A program made the translations under genes and the position numbers. From assembly GCF_030814475.1 (NCBI RefSeq), contig NZ_JAUSVF010000001.1:62001-126000 (forward strand): a stretch of DNA of 64,000 bases. Direction: 5' to 3'. How positions within the stretch are numbered: the first letter of the stretch is position 1; the number at the start of each line of letters is the position of its first letter. Under the pieces are notes generated by a model, which made no database searches, was not told where the DNA came from, and worked only from the letters and a program-made list of their open reading frames with translations. Below, piece by piece: positions 43,114-51,665 of the stretch. Source of the stretch: Pararhizobium capsulatum DSM 1112. Its GTDB lineage: Bacteria; Pseudomonadota; Alphaproteobacteria; Rhizobiales; Rhizobiaceae.

Positions 43114-44037
43114 ATGCCCATCAAGATCCCCGATACGCTGCCCGCTTTCGAAACCCTCACCAAAGAGGGCGTGCGGGTGATGACCGAGACGATGGCTATC
43201 CGCCAGGATATCCGCCCTCTGCAGATCGGACTCCTGAACCTCATGCCGAACAAGATCAAGACCGAAGTGCAGATGGCGCGCCTCGTCGGCGCCTCGCCAC
43301 TGCAGGTCGAGTTTTCCCTGATCCGTCTCGGCGGACACAAGGCGAAGAACACGTCCGAAGAGCACCTGCTTGCCTTCTACGAAACCTGGGAAGAGGTGAA
43401 GGCGCGCAAGTTCGACGGCCTGATTATCACCGGCGCGCCTGTGGAATTGCTGGATTATGAGGACGTGACCTATTGGGAGGAGATGAAGCAGATCTTCGAC
43501 TGGACGCACACCAACGTGCACTCGACGCTCAATATCTGCTGGGGTGCGATGGCGGCGATCTATCATTTCCATGAGGTGCCGAAACATGCCTTGAAGGAAA
43601 AGGCGTTTGGCGTCTATCGCCACCACAATCTCAATCCGTCATCCGTCTATCTCAGTGGCTTTTCCGATGACTTCCAGATCCCCGTCTCCCGCTGGACAGA
43701 GGTTCGCCGCGCCGATATCGAAAAGGTCGACGGCCTGGAAATCCTGATGGAATCGGACGAAATGGGTGTCTGTTTCGTGCATGAGAAAACCTGCAACCGG
43801 CTCTACGTCTTCAACCACGTGGAATATGATTCGACCTCGTTGTCTGACGAATACTTCCGTGATGTCGATGCCGGCGTGCCGATCAAGATGCCGTTCAACT
43901 ACTTCCCGCATAACGATCCAAGCCTGCCGCCGCAGAACCGTTGGCGAAGCCACGCGCATCTGCTTTTCGGCAACTGGATCAACGACATCTACCAGACCAC
44001 CCCTTATGAGCTTTCAGCTATCGGCAACGACGACTGA
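43114..44037 (+). CDS. metA: Homoserine O-acyltransferase (MetA type)
   Basis: 307 residues. [14 protein letters not shown] near the start, [13 protein letters not shown] with the nucleophilic Cys, and the His/Glu residues of the later GVYRHHNLN and [11 protein letters not shown] segments identify MetA. It activates homoserine for methionine synthesis; whether succinyl- or acetyl-CoA is used depends on an active-site residue I have not aligned. ATG 43114 ([10 protein letters not shown]) is family-typical. Controlled by the SAM-II riboswitch upstream. Confidence 0.95.
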   Translation: MPIKIPDTLPAFETLTKEGVRVMTETMAIRQDIRPLQIGLLNLMPNKIKTEVQMARLVGASPLQVEFSLIRLGGHKAKNTSEEHLLAFYETWEEVKARKFDGLIITGAPVELLDYEDVTYWEEMKQIFDWTHTNVHSTLNICWGAMAAIYHFHEVPKHALKEKAFGVYRHHNLNPSSVYLSGFSDDFQIPVSRWTEVRRADIEKVDGLEILMESDEMGVCFVHEKTCNRLYVFNHVEYDSTSLSDEYFRDVDAGVPIKMPFNYFPHNDPSLPPQNRWRSHAHLLFGNWINDIYQTTPYELSAIGNDD

Positions 44038-44059
44038 ACCGACAGAGGGCAGATATGAT

Positions 44060-44098
44060 GCTCATGAACACCCGGAAACGTTGTGGGTGTTCATGAGC
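44060..44098. repeat. Perfect 14-bp hairpin downstream of metA
   Basis: GCTCATGAACACCC and GGGTGTTCATGAGC flank an 11-nt loop. It starts 23 bp after the metA stop. No T-run follows directly, so it is either a weak terminator, an mRNA 3'-end stabiliser or a small repeated element. Confidence 0.7.
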
Positions 44099-44183
44099 CA
44101 TGAATTGTATGACTTTTTGGTTGCCGCGCCTTCGGAAATGGCGCAGTTTGCGCCAAACGGGTGCCAGGAGGAGACGCAGGGCC

Positions 44184-45200
44184 GTGGAAGCATTGAATAA
44201 AGAATTCGGCCGACTGCCATCCGGCGAGCCTGTCCATCAGCTGACGATCAAGGGTGGCGGCCTGACGGCCCATATCCTGACCTGGGGCGCCGTGATCCAG
44301 GATCTGCGCCTTGAAGGCCACGCGGCGCCGCTCGTGCTCGGCTTCGAGCGCTTTGAGGATTACCTCGCCCATTCCCCCTATTTCGGTGCAACGCCCGGCC
44401 GCAACGCCAACCGCATCGGCGGCGGACGCTTCAGCATCGATGGCAACGACTACCAGCTTGAATGCAACGAAAAGGGTGTGACCCACCTGCATGGCGGCAG
44501 CGACGGCGTCGCCAAGCAGCTCTGGAGCGTGGTTGAGCACGCACCGGATCGCGTCGTTCTCGAAATCGTCGATCCGGAGGGCCGCGCCGGCTATCCCGGC
44601 AACTGCGACATCCGCTGCACCTACGAACTCAAGGACGGCGGCGTCCTTAGCGTCAGCTACGCATCGACAACGGACAAGGCCACCATCGCCAATGTCTGCC
44701 AGCACAGCTACTTCAATCTCGACGGCGGCCCCGATGCGCTCGACCACGACATCATGATTGCCGCCGGCCACTATCTGCCGACGGACGAACGGCAGGTGCC
44801 GACCGGCGACATCCGCCCGGTGGATGGCACCGCCTTCGATCTGCGCAGCATGACCTCAATGCGCCGGCAGATGGAAGGCGACAAGATCGGCTACGACCAC
44901 AACTTCTGCCTCTCGCCCGCCCGTGGTCCGAAGCGCTCCGTCGCACTGGTGCGCAGCGTCAATTCGGGTGTCGCATTGGAACTTCGCACCACTGAACCGG
45001 GCGTGCAGTTTTACACCGGCTTCAAGATGAAAGTGCCGGTGCCGGGGCTTGAAGGCAAGACATATGGCCCCTTTGCCGGCTTTTGCCTGGAAACCCAGAT
45101 CTGGCCGGATGCCGTCAACCACTCGAATTTCCCTGAAGGCATCCTTCGCCCGGGCGAGACCCTGCTGCAGGAAACGGATTACGTCTTCAGCCGCAGCTAA
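44184..45200 (+). CDS. galM: Aldose 1-epimerase (mutarotase)
   Basis: 338 residues. TWGAVIQDLRLEGH, FGATPGRNANRIGGGRF, THLHGG and NVCQHSYFNLDGG (with the catalytic His) are GalM signatures, and the catalytic Glu is in the late FAGFCLETQIWPDA. There is no ATG at the expected place: GTG 44184, behind AGGAGG 12 bp upstream, is used. In-frame sequence further upstream overlaps the hairpin region and looks non-coding. Confidence 0.9.
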   Translation: MEALNKEFGRLPSGEPVHQLTIKGGGLTAHILTWGAVIQDLRLEGHAAPLVLGFERFEDYLAHSPYFGATPGRNANRIGGGRFSIDGNDYQLECNEKGVTHLHGGSDGVAKQLWSVVEHAPDRVVLEIVDPEGRAGYPGNCDIRCTYELKDGGVLSVSYASTTDKATIANVCQHSYFNLDGGPDALDHDIMIAAGHYLPTDERQVPTGDIRPVDGTAFDLRSMTSMRRQMEGDKIGYDHNFCLSPARGPKRSVALVRSVNSGVALELRTTEPGVQFYTGFKMKVPVPGLEGKTYGPFAGFCLETQIWPDAVNHSNFPEGILRPGETLLQETDYVFSRS

Positions 45201-45233
45201 CGGCAAGGCAGCGTCGATCGGGAGGGGATGGAT

Positions 45234-46013
45234 ATGGCAGGCACACGGGATAAATCCGCCGGTGGCATCGCGCTGGTGACAGGGGGCGGCACCGGTATCG
45301 GGCGGGCCATCACATCGGCCCTTCTGGCACAGGGCTATACGGTGGTCATCGCCGGACGTCGTACCGATATCCTTGATATCGCAGCCGGTGAGCTTGCGTG
45401 GGAAAATCCTGAAAGCACCGTGCGGGCCATTGCGGCCAACATCGGTGATCCGCGCTCCGTCGAGGCGCTGTTTGCGAGGATCTCTGCGGAATTCGGCCGG
45501 CTCGACTTGCTCGTCAACAATGCCGGCCGAGGGTTACCGGCCGTCCCGATGGAAGATATTTCCTTCGAGGACTGGAACGACATCGTCGCCGTCAACCTGA
45601 CGGGCGCTTTCCTGTGCACCCAACAGGCAATGCGCATGATGAAGGCACAGACCCCGCGCGGCGGCCGGATCATCAACAACGGCTCGATCTCGGCCTCGAC
45701 ACCCCGCCCGCTCTCAGCGCCGTATACAGCAACCAAACACGCAATCAGCGGCCTCACCAAATCCACCGCCCTCGACGGCCGCCCCTTTGACATCGCCTGC
45801 GGCCAGATCGACATCGGCAATGCCGCGACCGACATGACGGCGCGCATGAGCAAGGGCGTGCTGCAGGCCAACGGCGAGACGGCAGCGGAAGCAACCATCC
45901 CCGCCCATCTCGTTGCCGACGCGGTCATCTATATGGCCGGACTACCACTGTCAGCTAATGTCCTTACCATGACGGTGATGGCGACACAGATGCCCTATGT
46001 GGGTCGGGGATAA
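45234..46013 (+). CDS. SDR family oxidoreductase
   Basis: 259 residues. TGGGTGIG is the coenzyme loop, NNAGRG follows, and the catalytic Tyr/Lys are in [10 protein letters not shown] with the Ser in NNGSISA. C-terminus ends [12 protein letters not shown]. Substrate unknown. ATG 45234 has GGAGG at good spacing; the ATG 6 bp before is too close. It follows galM by 33 bp and could be co-transcribed. It is the last gene of core-like character before the accessory region. Confidence 0.88.
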   Translation: MAGTRDKSAGGIALVTGGGTGIGRAITSALLAQGYTVVIAGRRTDILDIAAGELAWENPESTVRAIAANIGDPRSVEALFARISAEFGRLDLLVNNAGRGLPAVPMEDISFEDWNDIVAVNLTGAFLCTQQAMRMMKAQTPRGGRIINNGSISASTPRPLSAPYTATKHAISGLTKSTALDGRPFDIACGQIDIGNAATDMTARMSKGVLQANGETAAEATIPAHLVADAVIYMAGLPLSANVLTMTVMATQMPYVGRG

Positions 46014-46054
46014 CCTCCAATATCAGCATCGACATATGAGAAAATCGAACGCGC

Positions 46055-46156
46055 AGAGATGATGTCCGGTTCGGATTGAACGAGACATCCCTAGATTCTT
46101 TTGTTTTCGTTTGCCTTTTCGGAAAACCGGTTCCCACTGTTCCCTGACAAACTCTA
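46055..46156 (+). repeat. RIME-like intergenic element, copy A (degenerate)
   Basis: About 100 bp: a worn palindrome (GATGTCCGGTTCGGATTG ... GAGACATCC), then ATTCTTTTGTTTTCGTTTG and a second palindrome around GGAAAACCGG, ending ACAAACTCTAGA. Same design and sequence as the copies at 46894-46997 (inverted) and 55351-55454. Two-palindrome elements of about 108 bp are known as RIME1 in rhizobia. Confidence 0.75.
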
Positions 46157-46325
46157 GATAACGTATGACCGTTCCAAGTCCGGGTGACCGATAAGGATCA
46201 AGACAAACCAGACATTTCTCGCCGTCCCATTTCAGCACTTCTTCCCGACAGTCGGATAAGGAGCCGGGAAGGACCTCGTAAGAGGGCGGGCCGTCGAGTC
46301 CAACCAGGGCGGGGCAAAAACGGGC

Positions 46326-46724
46326 TCAGTTTCCAATTGTGGAAACAGCATGTACCTGCATGTCGTCTCGCACCTCGTAGAACTTGTTTCCATCGGTGTA
46401 GATCATATGGCAGGTAGGTTTTTCACCTTTGCTGGTGGAGCACGCCTTGTCGCCCTCGAAAGACAGCTTCGTCTTCACATTGATTTTCTTGCCGTTCACG
46501 CTGGCCTTGCCGGTGATGGTCTTTTTTGCCCAACTCCACGTCAGGTTGGCGGTAACAGGAGTGCCCAGATCAAAGATCTCAACTGAAACCGGTTTACTAT
46601 CGGCGAGTGACTTAAAGTCTTCCATCGAGACTTTTTTGGCATCCTTGGGTAAGTCCATCGCCCAGGCGCTGGAGCACGCTGCTGAGACGAGTAGAAAACA
46701 ACCGAAGATCACTGTCTTGCGCAT
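46326..46724 (-). CDS. Small exported protein of unknown function
   Basis: 132 residues. A Sec signal (about 1-22, ending SSAWA) and a Lys-rich mature part with one Cys pair (ACSTSKGEKPTC). No family recognised. It stands alone between two inverted RIME-like copies. Cys17 in AACSS could form an alternative lipobox, but the hydrophobic pattern favours cleavage at AWA. Confidence 0.65.
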   Translation of the reverse strand: MRKTVIFGCFLLVSAACSSAWAMDLPKDAKKVSMEDFKSLADSKPVSVEIFDLGTPVTANLTWSWAKKTITGKASVNGKKINVKTKLSFEGDKACSTSKGEKPTCHMIYTDGNKFYEVRDDMQVHAVSTIGN

Positions 46725-47074
46725 GGAAGCCCCCCCGACAACGAAATTTAGCAGTTTCTTGTATCAGTAAATGTGAAGGCGAACTATCTAGCGGGTACCC
46801 CCTGAAGGGTGGTGTCAAGCACCACGCCTTCAGCCGAAAGAGGTGGCTACGCTACCTATTCGTGAACAGACCTGATCCTTCCATACGTGCTTTTAGAGTT
46901 TGTCAGCGAAAAGTGGAAACCGGTTTTCCCGAAAAGACAAACAGAAACAAAAGAAGTTAGAGGATGTCTGGTTCAATCTGAACCAGACATCCTCTAACTG
47001 GCGGCAGATTGGAGGACACCCGAAAATGTCACCCGGCAATTGACTCTCGAAGGTGGTCTATCGATCATTCAAGT
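46725..47074. other. Intergenic region with an imperfect hairpin and RIME copy
   Basis: 350 bp. An imperfect 32-nt palindrome at 46802-46833 pairs CTGAAGG with CCTTCAG and TGGTG with CACCA, and RIME copy B fills 46894-46997. No gene is supported. Confidence 0.6.
46894..46997 (-). repeat. RIME-like intergenic element, copy B
   Basis: 104 bp, reverse orientation. On the minus strand it reads AGAGGATGTCTGGTTCAG ... ATCCTCT (near-perfect 37-bp palindrome), a T-rich linker, and a second palindrome centred on AAAACCGGTTT, ending ACAAACTCTA. Nearly the same sequence as the copy at 55351-55454. Confidence 0.85.
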
Positions 47075-47392
47075 ATGATCCGCACTACCGACTTCATTGC
47101 TGACCTGATCAGGGCCGCGAACGAGGTTGAGAAACTTGGCGCGCCCGAGAAAAGACGTCTGCTTCTGCGGGCCATGCGACGCACGATCTACGACTTGTGC
47201 GCATGGCGCGGATGGTGCCGGGCACAATGTTTGCGGACGCTGCTGACCGTATCAGGACGGCTGAAAACAAGCAATCACGTGCTATTGGCGCCGCTCCTGG
47301 CGATCAATGTTATAAGCACACTCAAGTTTGTAGCGGACGCAAAGGATGAGATTATCAAGGAGCAACCAAGATGCAAAAAAACCGTGCATTGA
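47075..47392 (+). CDS. Small protein of unknown function
   Basis: 105 residues, basic, helical at the N-terminus (DLIRAANEVEKLGAPEKRR), with a hydrophobic stretch late (NHVLLAPLLAINVIS). ATG 47075 is chosen because the preceding 22 codons look non-coding; ribosome binding is weak. It overlaps the next gene by 22 bp. I do not recognise a family. Confidence 0.5.
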   Translation: MIRTTDFIADLIRAANEVEKLGAPEKRRLLLRAMRRTIYDLCAWRGWCRAQCLRTLLTVSGRLKTSNHVLLAPLLAINVISTLKFVADAKDEIIKEQPRCKKTVH

Positions 47393-47625
47393 TTTCCGCC
47401 GGAGCCGTTGCTCTTTCGGCCTCGGCAACGGTAGCAGCTCTGATGGCCCATCTTCGACGAATAGGCGCCGTCAGCGAGCAGGCTGAACGTGCAATCTACA
47501 AGGATGCATTGCTGATGCTTGAGGAAGGCCAGGCCGACGATGCGAGCGGAGTATTCGCCGCCGCCAGAGAGCTTATCGAAAAGCAATTGGTGATCGACGA
47601 GGGTGTGCGAGGTGAAGGAGGATGA
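47371..47625 (+). CDS. Small membrane-anchored or exported protein, unknown
   Basis: 84 residues. A hydrophobic N-terminal segment (about 6-26, ALISAGAVALSASATVAAL) without a clear cleavage site is followed by an acidic helical tail (LLMLEEGQADDASGVFAAA). AAGGAG lies about 8 bp before the ATG. The start lies inside the end of the preceding gene in another frame, which suggests coupled translation. Confidence 0.6.
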   Translation: MQKNRALISAGAVALSASATVAALMAHLRRIGAVSEQAERAIYKDALLMLEEGQADDASGVFAAARELIEKQLVIDEGVRGEGG

Positions 47626-47985
47626 GCAAAAACCGTCCATTACCGCACAAGCTGCCACTGTGACCCCCGAACGTTCCCGCAGCAACCCGGATTAAATGTA
47701 TTCAAATTTGAACGCATCTTCCTGGATCTCGGATATTCCCGACGTCGGAAAAATTTCACCTCGCGTGCGCCTAAAGCTGTCTTCGTGATCCACCTAACGA
47801 CTATCTTGCCGTGGGATGAAAGCACCCTATGATTCCCAGCAGATGATGTGCAGACCACGGATGTACTGGCTGCGGATCGACACGGAAGGCTGGGTTTTTA
47901 CCCAGCCTTTCTGTATGCCGATTGTCGCGACATACAGGCCCGCTGGCGAGCGATCGCCAATACGCTGAACAAATGGGGACGCCTG
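47626..47985. other. Intergenic region, no gene seen
   Basis: 360 bp between two small genes. The frame of the next gene is open from 47848 but no convincing start or homology-like pattern is seen before 47986. No repeats or hairpins found by eye. Confidence 0.4.
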
Positions 47986-48288
47986 ATGTCTGAGAACGAA
48001 GTTGTCGTGAAGTCCGGAAGAACGCTGGCTGTCGGTAACGACTTGTGGGAGATAAGAGACAATGGGATGCCCGTTACCTATGTCGACATGCTTACCGAGC
48101 TGCGCCATCACAACAACGTTATCTATCTGAGCCTCGGACAGGCGATCATCGACGGGAAGAATGAGCCTATCGTCAACATTACGGCGCGGCATCGCATCGA
48201 TCTTGGAACCGCGAAAAACCTGCATCGTCTTCTCGGAGAGATGATCGCGGATATCATCAAACCTGACGCTAAATCCCAGGCGAATTAA
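47986..48288 (+). CDS. Small protein of unknown function
   Basis: 100 residues, soluble, mixed alpha/beta look (VVVKSGRTLAVGNDLWEIRD, then DMLTELRHHNNVIYLSLGQA). ATG 47986 is the first sensible start; the frame extends 46 codons upstream. A 159-codon frame on the opposite strand covers the same DNA, but its composition is shadow-like. No family recognised. Confidence 0.5.
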   Translation: MSENEVVVKSGRTLAVGNDLWEIRDNGMPVTYVDMLTELRHHNNVIYLSLGQAIIDGKNEPIVNITARHRIDLGTAKNLHRLLGEMIADIIKPDAKSQAN

Positions 48289-48945
48289 ACGGATGAGGGT
48301 GATCATGCTGCACGCTCCGCAGACGCGAAGTACACGTCAAAAGCCTCGGCTTTCGTGACGGGCGACCAACGTCATCAGGCCAGATTGCGCCTTCTGACCG
48401 GTTTTCGAAGAACCAGACCAAAGCGCTATCGTATCGGCCAACGGTGATGTCCGCACCGCGGCGGATCGCACAGGGTTACTTACTGTCTTGGAAAACACGG
48501 CTGCTGATAGTCTTGTCTTCGAACTCCGTGGCTTTTCGGTACGCGTCGGCGATTCACTGAGGATTCGAAACGGTTGGCCGGAGGCTGGCTTTGGCCACGA
48601 TCCCATTCCGATGAAGACGTGCGGAGCCATCAGATGGTGAGGATCTCACAGCAATGGACACACCTGGGCGCTGGCCAGGTCTCGGCTGAAGTATCTCCCT
48701 CGGCTATTTCCGGTGGAATTGCCGACACCTCGCGCACCAGTCGCGAAGCGACAAACAGAAGCCGTGCGTCGTCACGTCAACGTTTCATCGGCGCAGAGTC
48801 GTATTAACCGACACGACAGCCAGCCGACGGTCCAAAAACCTGCCAAAGGTGCAAATCACGATAGACCCGGCCGAAAATAGGCGGAAATGCTGCCAAAACG
48901 CACAAAAGCCCCGGCGAACCGAAGCTTGCAGCGTCTTGGAGAAAA
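48289..48945. other. Intergenic region with a possible decayed coding stretch
   Basis: 657 bp. On the plus strand 48397-48636 reads without stop (PVFEEPDQSAIVSANGDV ... CGAIRW then TGA) and looks protein-like, but it has no start codon and follows an in-frame stop. I cannot name it. The rest shows nothing. Confidence 0.35.
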
Positions 48946-48996
48946 TGGAGCGGGTGAGGCGATTCGAACGCCCGCCCCCGACCTTGGCAAGCGAGA
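48946..48996 (-). other. tRNA-Gly(GCC) 3' fragment, putative attachment-site scar
   Basis: On the minus strand CTTGCCAAGG (anticodon loop with GCC), a GTTCGAATC T-loop, and CACCCGCTCCA (acceptor 3' strand, discriminator and CCA) are in tRNA order. The upstream side (beyond about 48996) cannot form the D arm or the 5' acceptor strand. It is therefore the 3' half of a tRNA, the usual duplicated core left by an integrase. Confidence 0.75.
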
Positions 48997-49254
48997 AATT
49001 ACGCTGTCGAGGCATTCAAGAAGAATATCGTAAATTTCGTTGCAGTACGTAAGAGTGTTCGTTCTTCCCGGATTCGCAGAATTGGCTGCTCATAACGGGA
49101 CGATACCGGCCATGGAGGTCGTCATTGCGCCCGCCTGAAAGCAGACATCGTCTTGTAGCGGTGTCACGGCGTCCGTGCGCCAACAGCGGCCTATCTGTCG
49201 GCGTCAGAAGAGACCGGGATGCGTCAATCCTTGCTCGTCGTTGCCTCGCGGCCA
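48997..49254. other. Gap after the tRNA fragment, nothing recognised
   Basis: 258 bp between the tRNA-Gly fragment and the LysR stop. No integrase, excisionase or repeat is visible here. Confidence 0.4.
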
Positions 49255-50142
49255 TCAGCCTGCGAGAGCCAAAGTACCATGACGGCCGGTGTCCTTTTCA
49301 ATCTCGCCGACCAGGCTGTCTAGCGCCGGATTTCTCGATTTCCGTGCGCGGCGGACGACATATGCCAATGCCGGTGGCCGGGGCAACCGGTCAATGACGA
49401 CATGCATCTCGCCACGGATGTGGCGGTCACTCAACAGCGCAACGCCCATCGCCGCATTGACTGCCGAGATGATTCCGGCGGCACTCGAGCACTCGAAGAT
49501 GGTTTCGAAAACCGCATCGTCCTGCCCGATCTCGAGCGCCCACTGGCGGTAGAAACACTCGTCGTCGAACGACAGGAACGGAATAGGCCCATCCTGCGGC
49601 AGCGCCAGATCCGGATGCTTCACCCAGTGAAGGTCTTCACGATAGAGGACGACGTCGGTCGGGCGTACCTCGTGGCTGAAGATCTGGACGATCGCGGCAT
49701 CCAGTTCACCGCGTTCGAGCATCGCGCGCAGAACGAGGCTCATGCGAACCTTGGTTCGAACCGAGACATTTGGATGCAGACGCCGAAACCGACCCAGAAT
49801 GCGGGCGAGGTCCGTACAAGCCGTGTCTTCTGTGAGACCCAGGGTGAGCCGGCCTGCGAGCGGAGTTTTCGAAAGGCTGAGAAGAGCCTCGTCGTGCAGC
49901 CCGAGGATGCGGTTGGCGTAGTCAAGCAGGTCTTCTCCCGCTGCCGTGAACATCGGTCCGCCCGACTTGCGGCCAAGCAGCTCGCAGTCCAGACTGACTT
50001 CCAGCCTTTTGATTTTGTGGCTTACCGCGGACTGTGAGAGGCCCAGAGCGAGGGCTGCCCGCGTCACGCCGCCATGATGGCGGATTGCCGAAAGCGCACG
50101 CAATGCGTCGATCTCGAGGCGCCGGCTGTTGAGTTCGTTCAT
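49255..50142 (-). CDS. LysR-type transcriptional regulator
   Basis: 295 residues. The N-terminal helix-turn-helix (LRALSAIRHHGGVTRAALAL ... LSQSAVSHKIKRLE) and the periplasmic-binding-like effector domain from about residue 90 (GRLTLGLTEDTACTDLARIL) define the family. ATG 50142 has AGGGAG six bases upstream; the ATG 6 bp before does not. Divergent from an EamA transporter with a dyad between, so it most likely controls that gene. Confidence 0.9.
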   Translation of the reverse strand: MNELNSRRLEIDALRALSAIRHHGGVTRAALALGLSQSAVSHKIKRLEVSLDCELLGRKSGGPMFTAAGEDLLDYANRILGLHDEALLSLSKTPLAGRLTLGLTEDTACTDLARILGRFRRLHPNVSVRTKVRMSLVLRAMLERGELDAAIVQIFSHEVRPTDVVLYREDLHWVKHPDLALPQDGPIPFLSFDDECFYRQWALEIGQDDAVFETIFECSSAAGIISAVNAAMGVALLSDRHIRGEMHVVIDRLPRPPALAYVVRRARKSRNPALDSLVGEIEKDTGRHGTLALAG

Positions 50143-50193
50143 GGCCATCTCCCTTCGTTCACGTCACGAAGAGCCATACCACAGAACACTCCG

Positions 50194-50224
50194 ATCATGA
50201 CACTGATCTGCTGAATGTCATGAT
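50194..50224. promoter_or_regulatory. Dyad operator between lysR and eamA
   Basis: Perfect 9-bp arms ATCATGACA and TGTCATGAT are separated by 13 bp, and a third half-like TTGTCATG follows at about 50236. Position midway between divergent genes fits a LysR recognition site. Confidence 0.6.
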
Positions 50225-50301
50225 ACCATCGAAATTTGTCATGTGCATACTCGGTGAGACCCGCCTATCGGTAGTCCGAATTGCTGACACCAGAGCACCT
50301 T

Positions 50302-51198
50302 ATGACCGACATCCCGCTTGATACCCCCGCGTTGCGCCGCCATCCCTTGTTATGGCCATTGCTCGCCACCCTCCTGATCATCGGATGGAGTTCAGGCTTC
50401 GTCGGTATCCGCTATGCAAATCAGGAGGCCAGCGTCATGCTCCTCCTGTTCTGGCGGACGCTGCTTTCAGGCCTGATCCTTCTGCCCTTCGCGTTGCTGA
50501 TCGGCCCGAAAATATCCATGCGTGCGGTCAGGGACCAGGCCCTGTTCGGCATCATGGCCGTGTTCCTGTATCTGGGAGGCTTCGCGCTGGCGATCGAGCA
50601 AAAGGTGCCTACGGGGCTGGTCGCGCTCATCGCTGATCTGTTGCCGCTGGCGATTGCTGCACTTTCACAACCCGTCCTCGGCGAACGGCTGGCTCCGCGG
50701 CAATGGCTCGGAACCGCGATTGCCGTCCTCGGGGTTTTAATCGTGTCCTTTGACAGCCTCAGTTTTGGTACGGCCCCTGTGTGGGCGTACGGCCTGACTG
50801 TCGGTTCGATGCTGGTATTTGCCGTCGCTTCGGTCCTGCACAGGCAGTGCAAGACGCAGCATATGCCCGTCCACCAGAGCCTTTGCATCCAGACGTTGAT
50901 GGGCTCGGTACTCTTCGGCCTCTGCGCGTTGACGCAAGGCAGCCTCGCGCCACCCTTGACCCGCGATTTTGCGGTCGGGATAATCTGGCTCGTTTTGATC
51001 GCGACGTTCCTCGCCTACGCCGTCTACTACACCAGCCTGCGTCTGTTTCCGGTGGCCAAAGTCAGCGCGGCGATCTACCTCAGTCCTCCCGTGACAATGC
51101 TGTGGGCATGGATGCTGTTTTCAGAGCCTTTGACAGTTGCGATGTTCGTGGGGCTGGCGGTGACGCTGGTGGGCGTATGGATGACATCGCGCGAGTAA
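50302..51198 (+). CDS. DMT-superfamily (EamA) transporter
   Basis: 298 residues with about ten hydrophobic helices in two EamA repeats: WSSGFVGIRYANQEAS in the first half, VSAAIYLSPPVTMLWAW in the second. Such proteins export amino acids or metabolites. ATG 50302 is chosen over TTG 50281. The divergent LysR gene probably regulates it. Confidence 0.88.
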   Translation: MTDIPLDTPALRRHPLLWPLLATLLIIGWSSGFVGIRYANQEASVMLLLFWRTLLSGLILLPFALLIGPKISMRAVRDQALFGIMAVFLYLGGFALAIEQKVPTGLVALIADLLPLAIAALSQPVLGERLAPRQWLGTAIAVLGVLIVSFDSLSFGTAPVWAYGLTVGSMLVFAVASVLHRQCKTQHMPVHQSLCIQTLMGSVLFGLCALTQGSLAPPLTRDFAVGIIWLVLIATFLAYAVYYTSLRLFPVAKVSAAIYLSPPVTMLWAWMLFSEPLTVAMFVGLAVTLVGVWMTSRE

Positions 51199-51665
51199 GT
51201 AAGGGCATGTCCCTGCCATTTCACGACATTTAGCATCGTCAGACTTCGCAAGCCATGCGACTGTCGCTGCGCGATGGGATTGGTTCGCTTTGGGCCGACA
51301 GCGGAAATGATTTCCGCTTGGCCCCGCCATTTCGGCCCGTCACACCACCTGCTGAAGTTCCTGAAAGTCGTCCGTCCGTGTCGCTAAAGTGGGTCGCGAT
51401 CTTTCAGATTCGCTTCCTACGCTGTAGCTCTTTGTTTTTGCGCATGTCGTTATCGCAAAACCGCTGCACACTTTTGCGCGACATGCTCTGGTGTGGCCCC
51501 GTCCGGAACGCGCCGTCATTGCGGTCATAGGCCCTGACCTGCCATGATGCGAGGCCGCCAAGCGGCGCCAACGTCTCCGCGATTGACAAATGGGGGGCAG
51601 CCCATAAGCTGAAGGAACGCCTTAAGATCGGAGATGAGGATCATGCAGGTGCCTAGCAGACACAC
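51199..51665. other. Intergenic region with a rhizobial REP-like repeat
   Basis: 467 bp before the solute-binding protein. Only the palindromic repeat at 51418-51488 stands out. A promoter for the downstream gene is expected but not evident; AGGAACG and GGAGATGAGG occur shortly before it. Confidence 0.5.
51418..51488. repeat. REP-like palindromic intergenic repeat
   Basis: GCATGTCG (51442-51449) and CGCAAAA (51454-51460) pair with TTTTGCG (51472-51478) and CGACATGC (51479-51486), preceded by CTGTAGCTCTTTGTTTTTGC. I recall near-identical sequence as a common intergenic repeat in Rhizobiaceae genomes. Confidence 0.7.

Noticed and set aside
46023..46238. 71-codon minus-strand frame
   Set aside because: It reads through RIME-like copy A; repeats often leave such chance frames.
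47827..48306. 159-codon minus-strand frame opposite the 100-residue gene
   Set aside because: Competes with a plus-strand frame that has a more natural composition and start; kept only as an alternative.
48946..49020. Complete tRNA-Gly gene
   Set aside because: The side beyond the anticodon cannot pair with the acceptor or form a D arm, so only a 3' piece is present.
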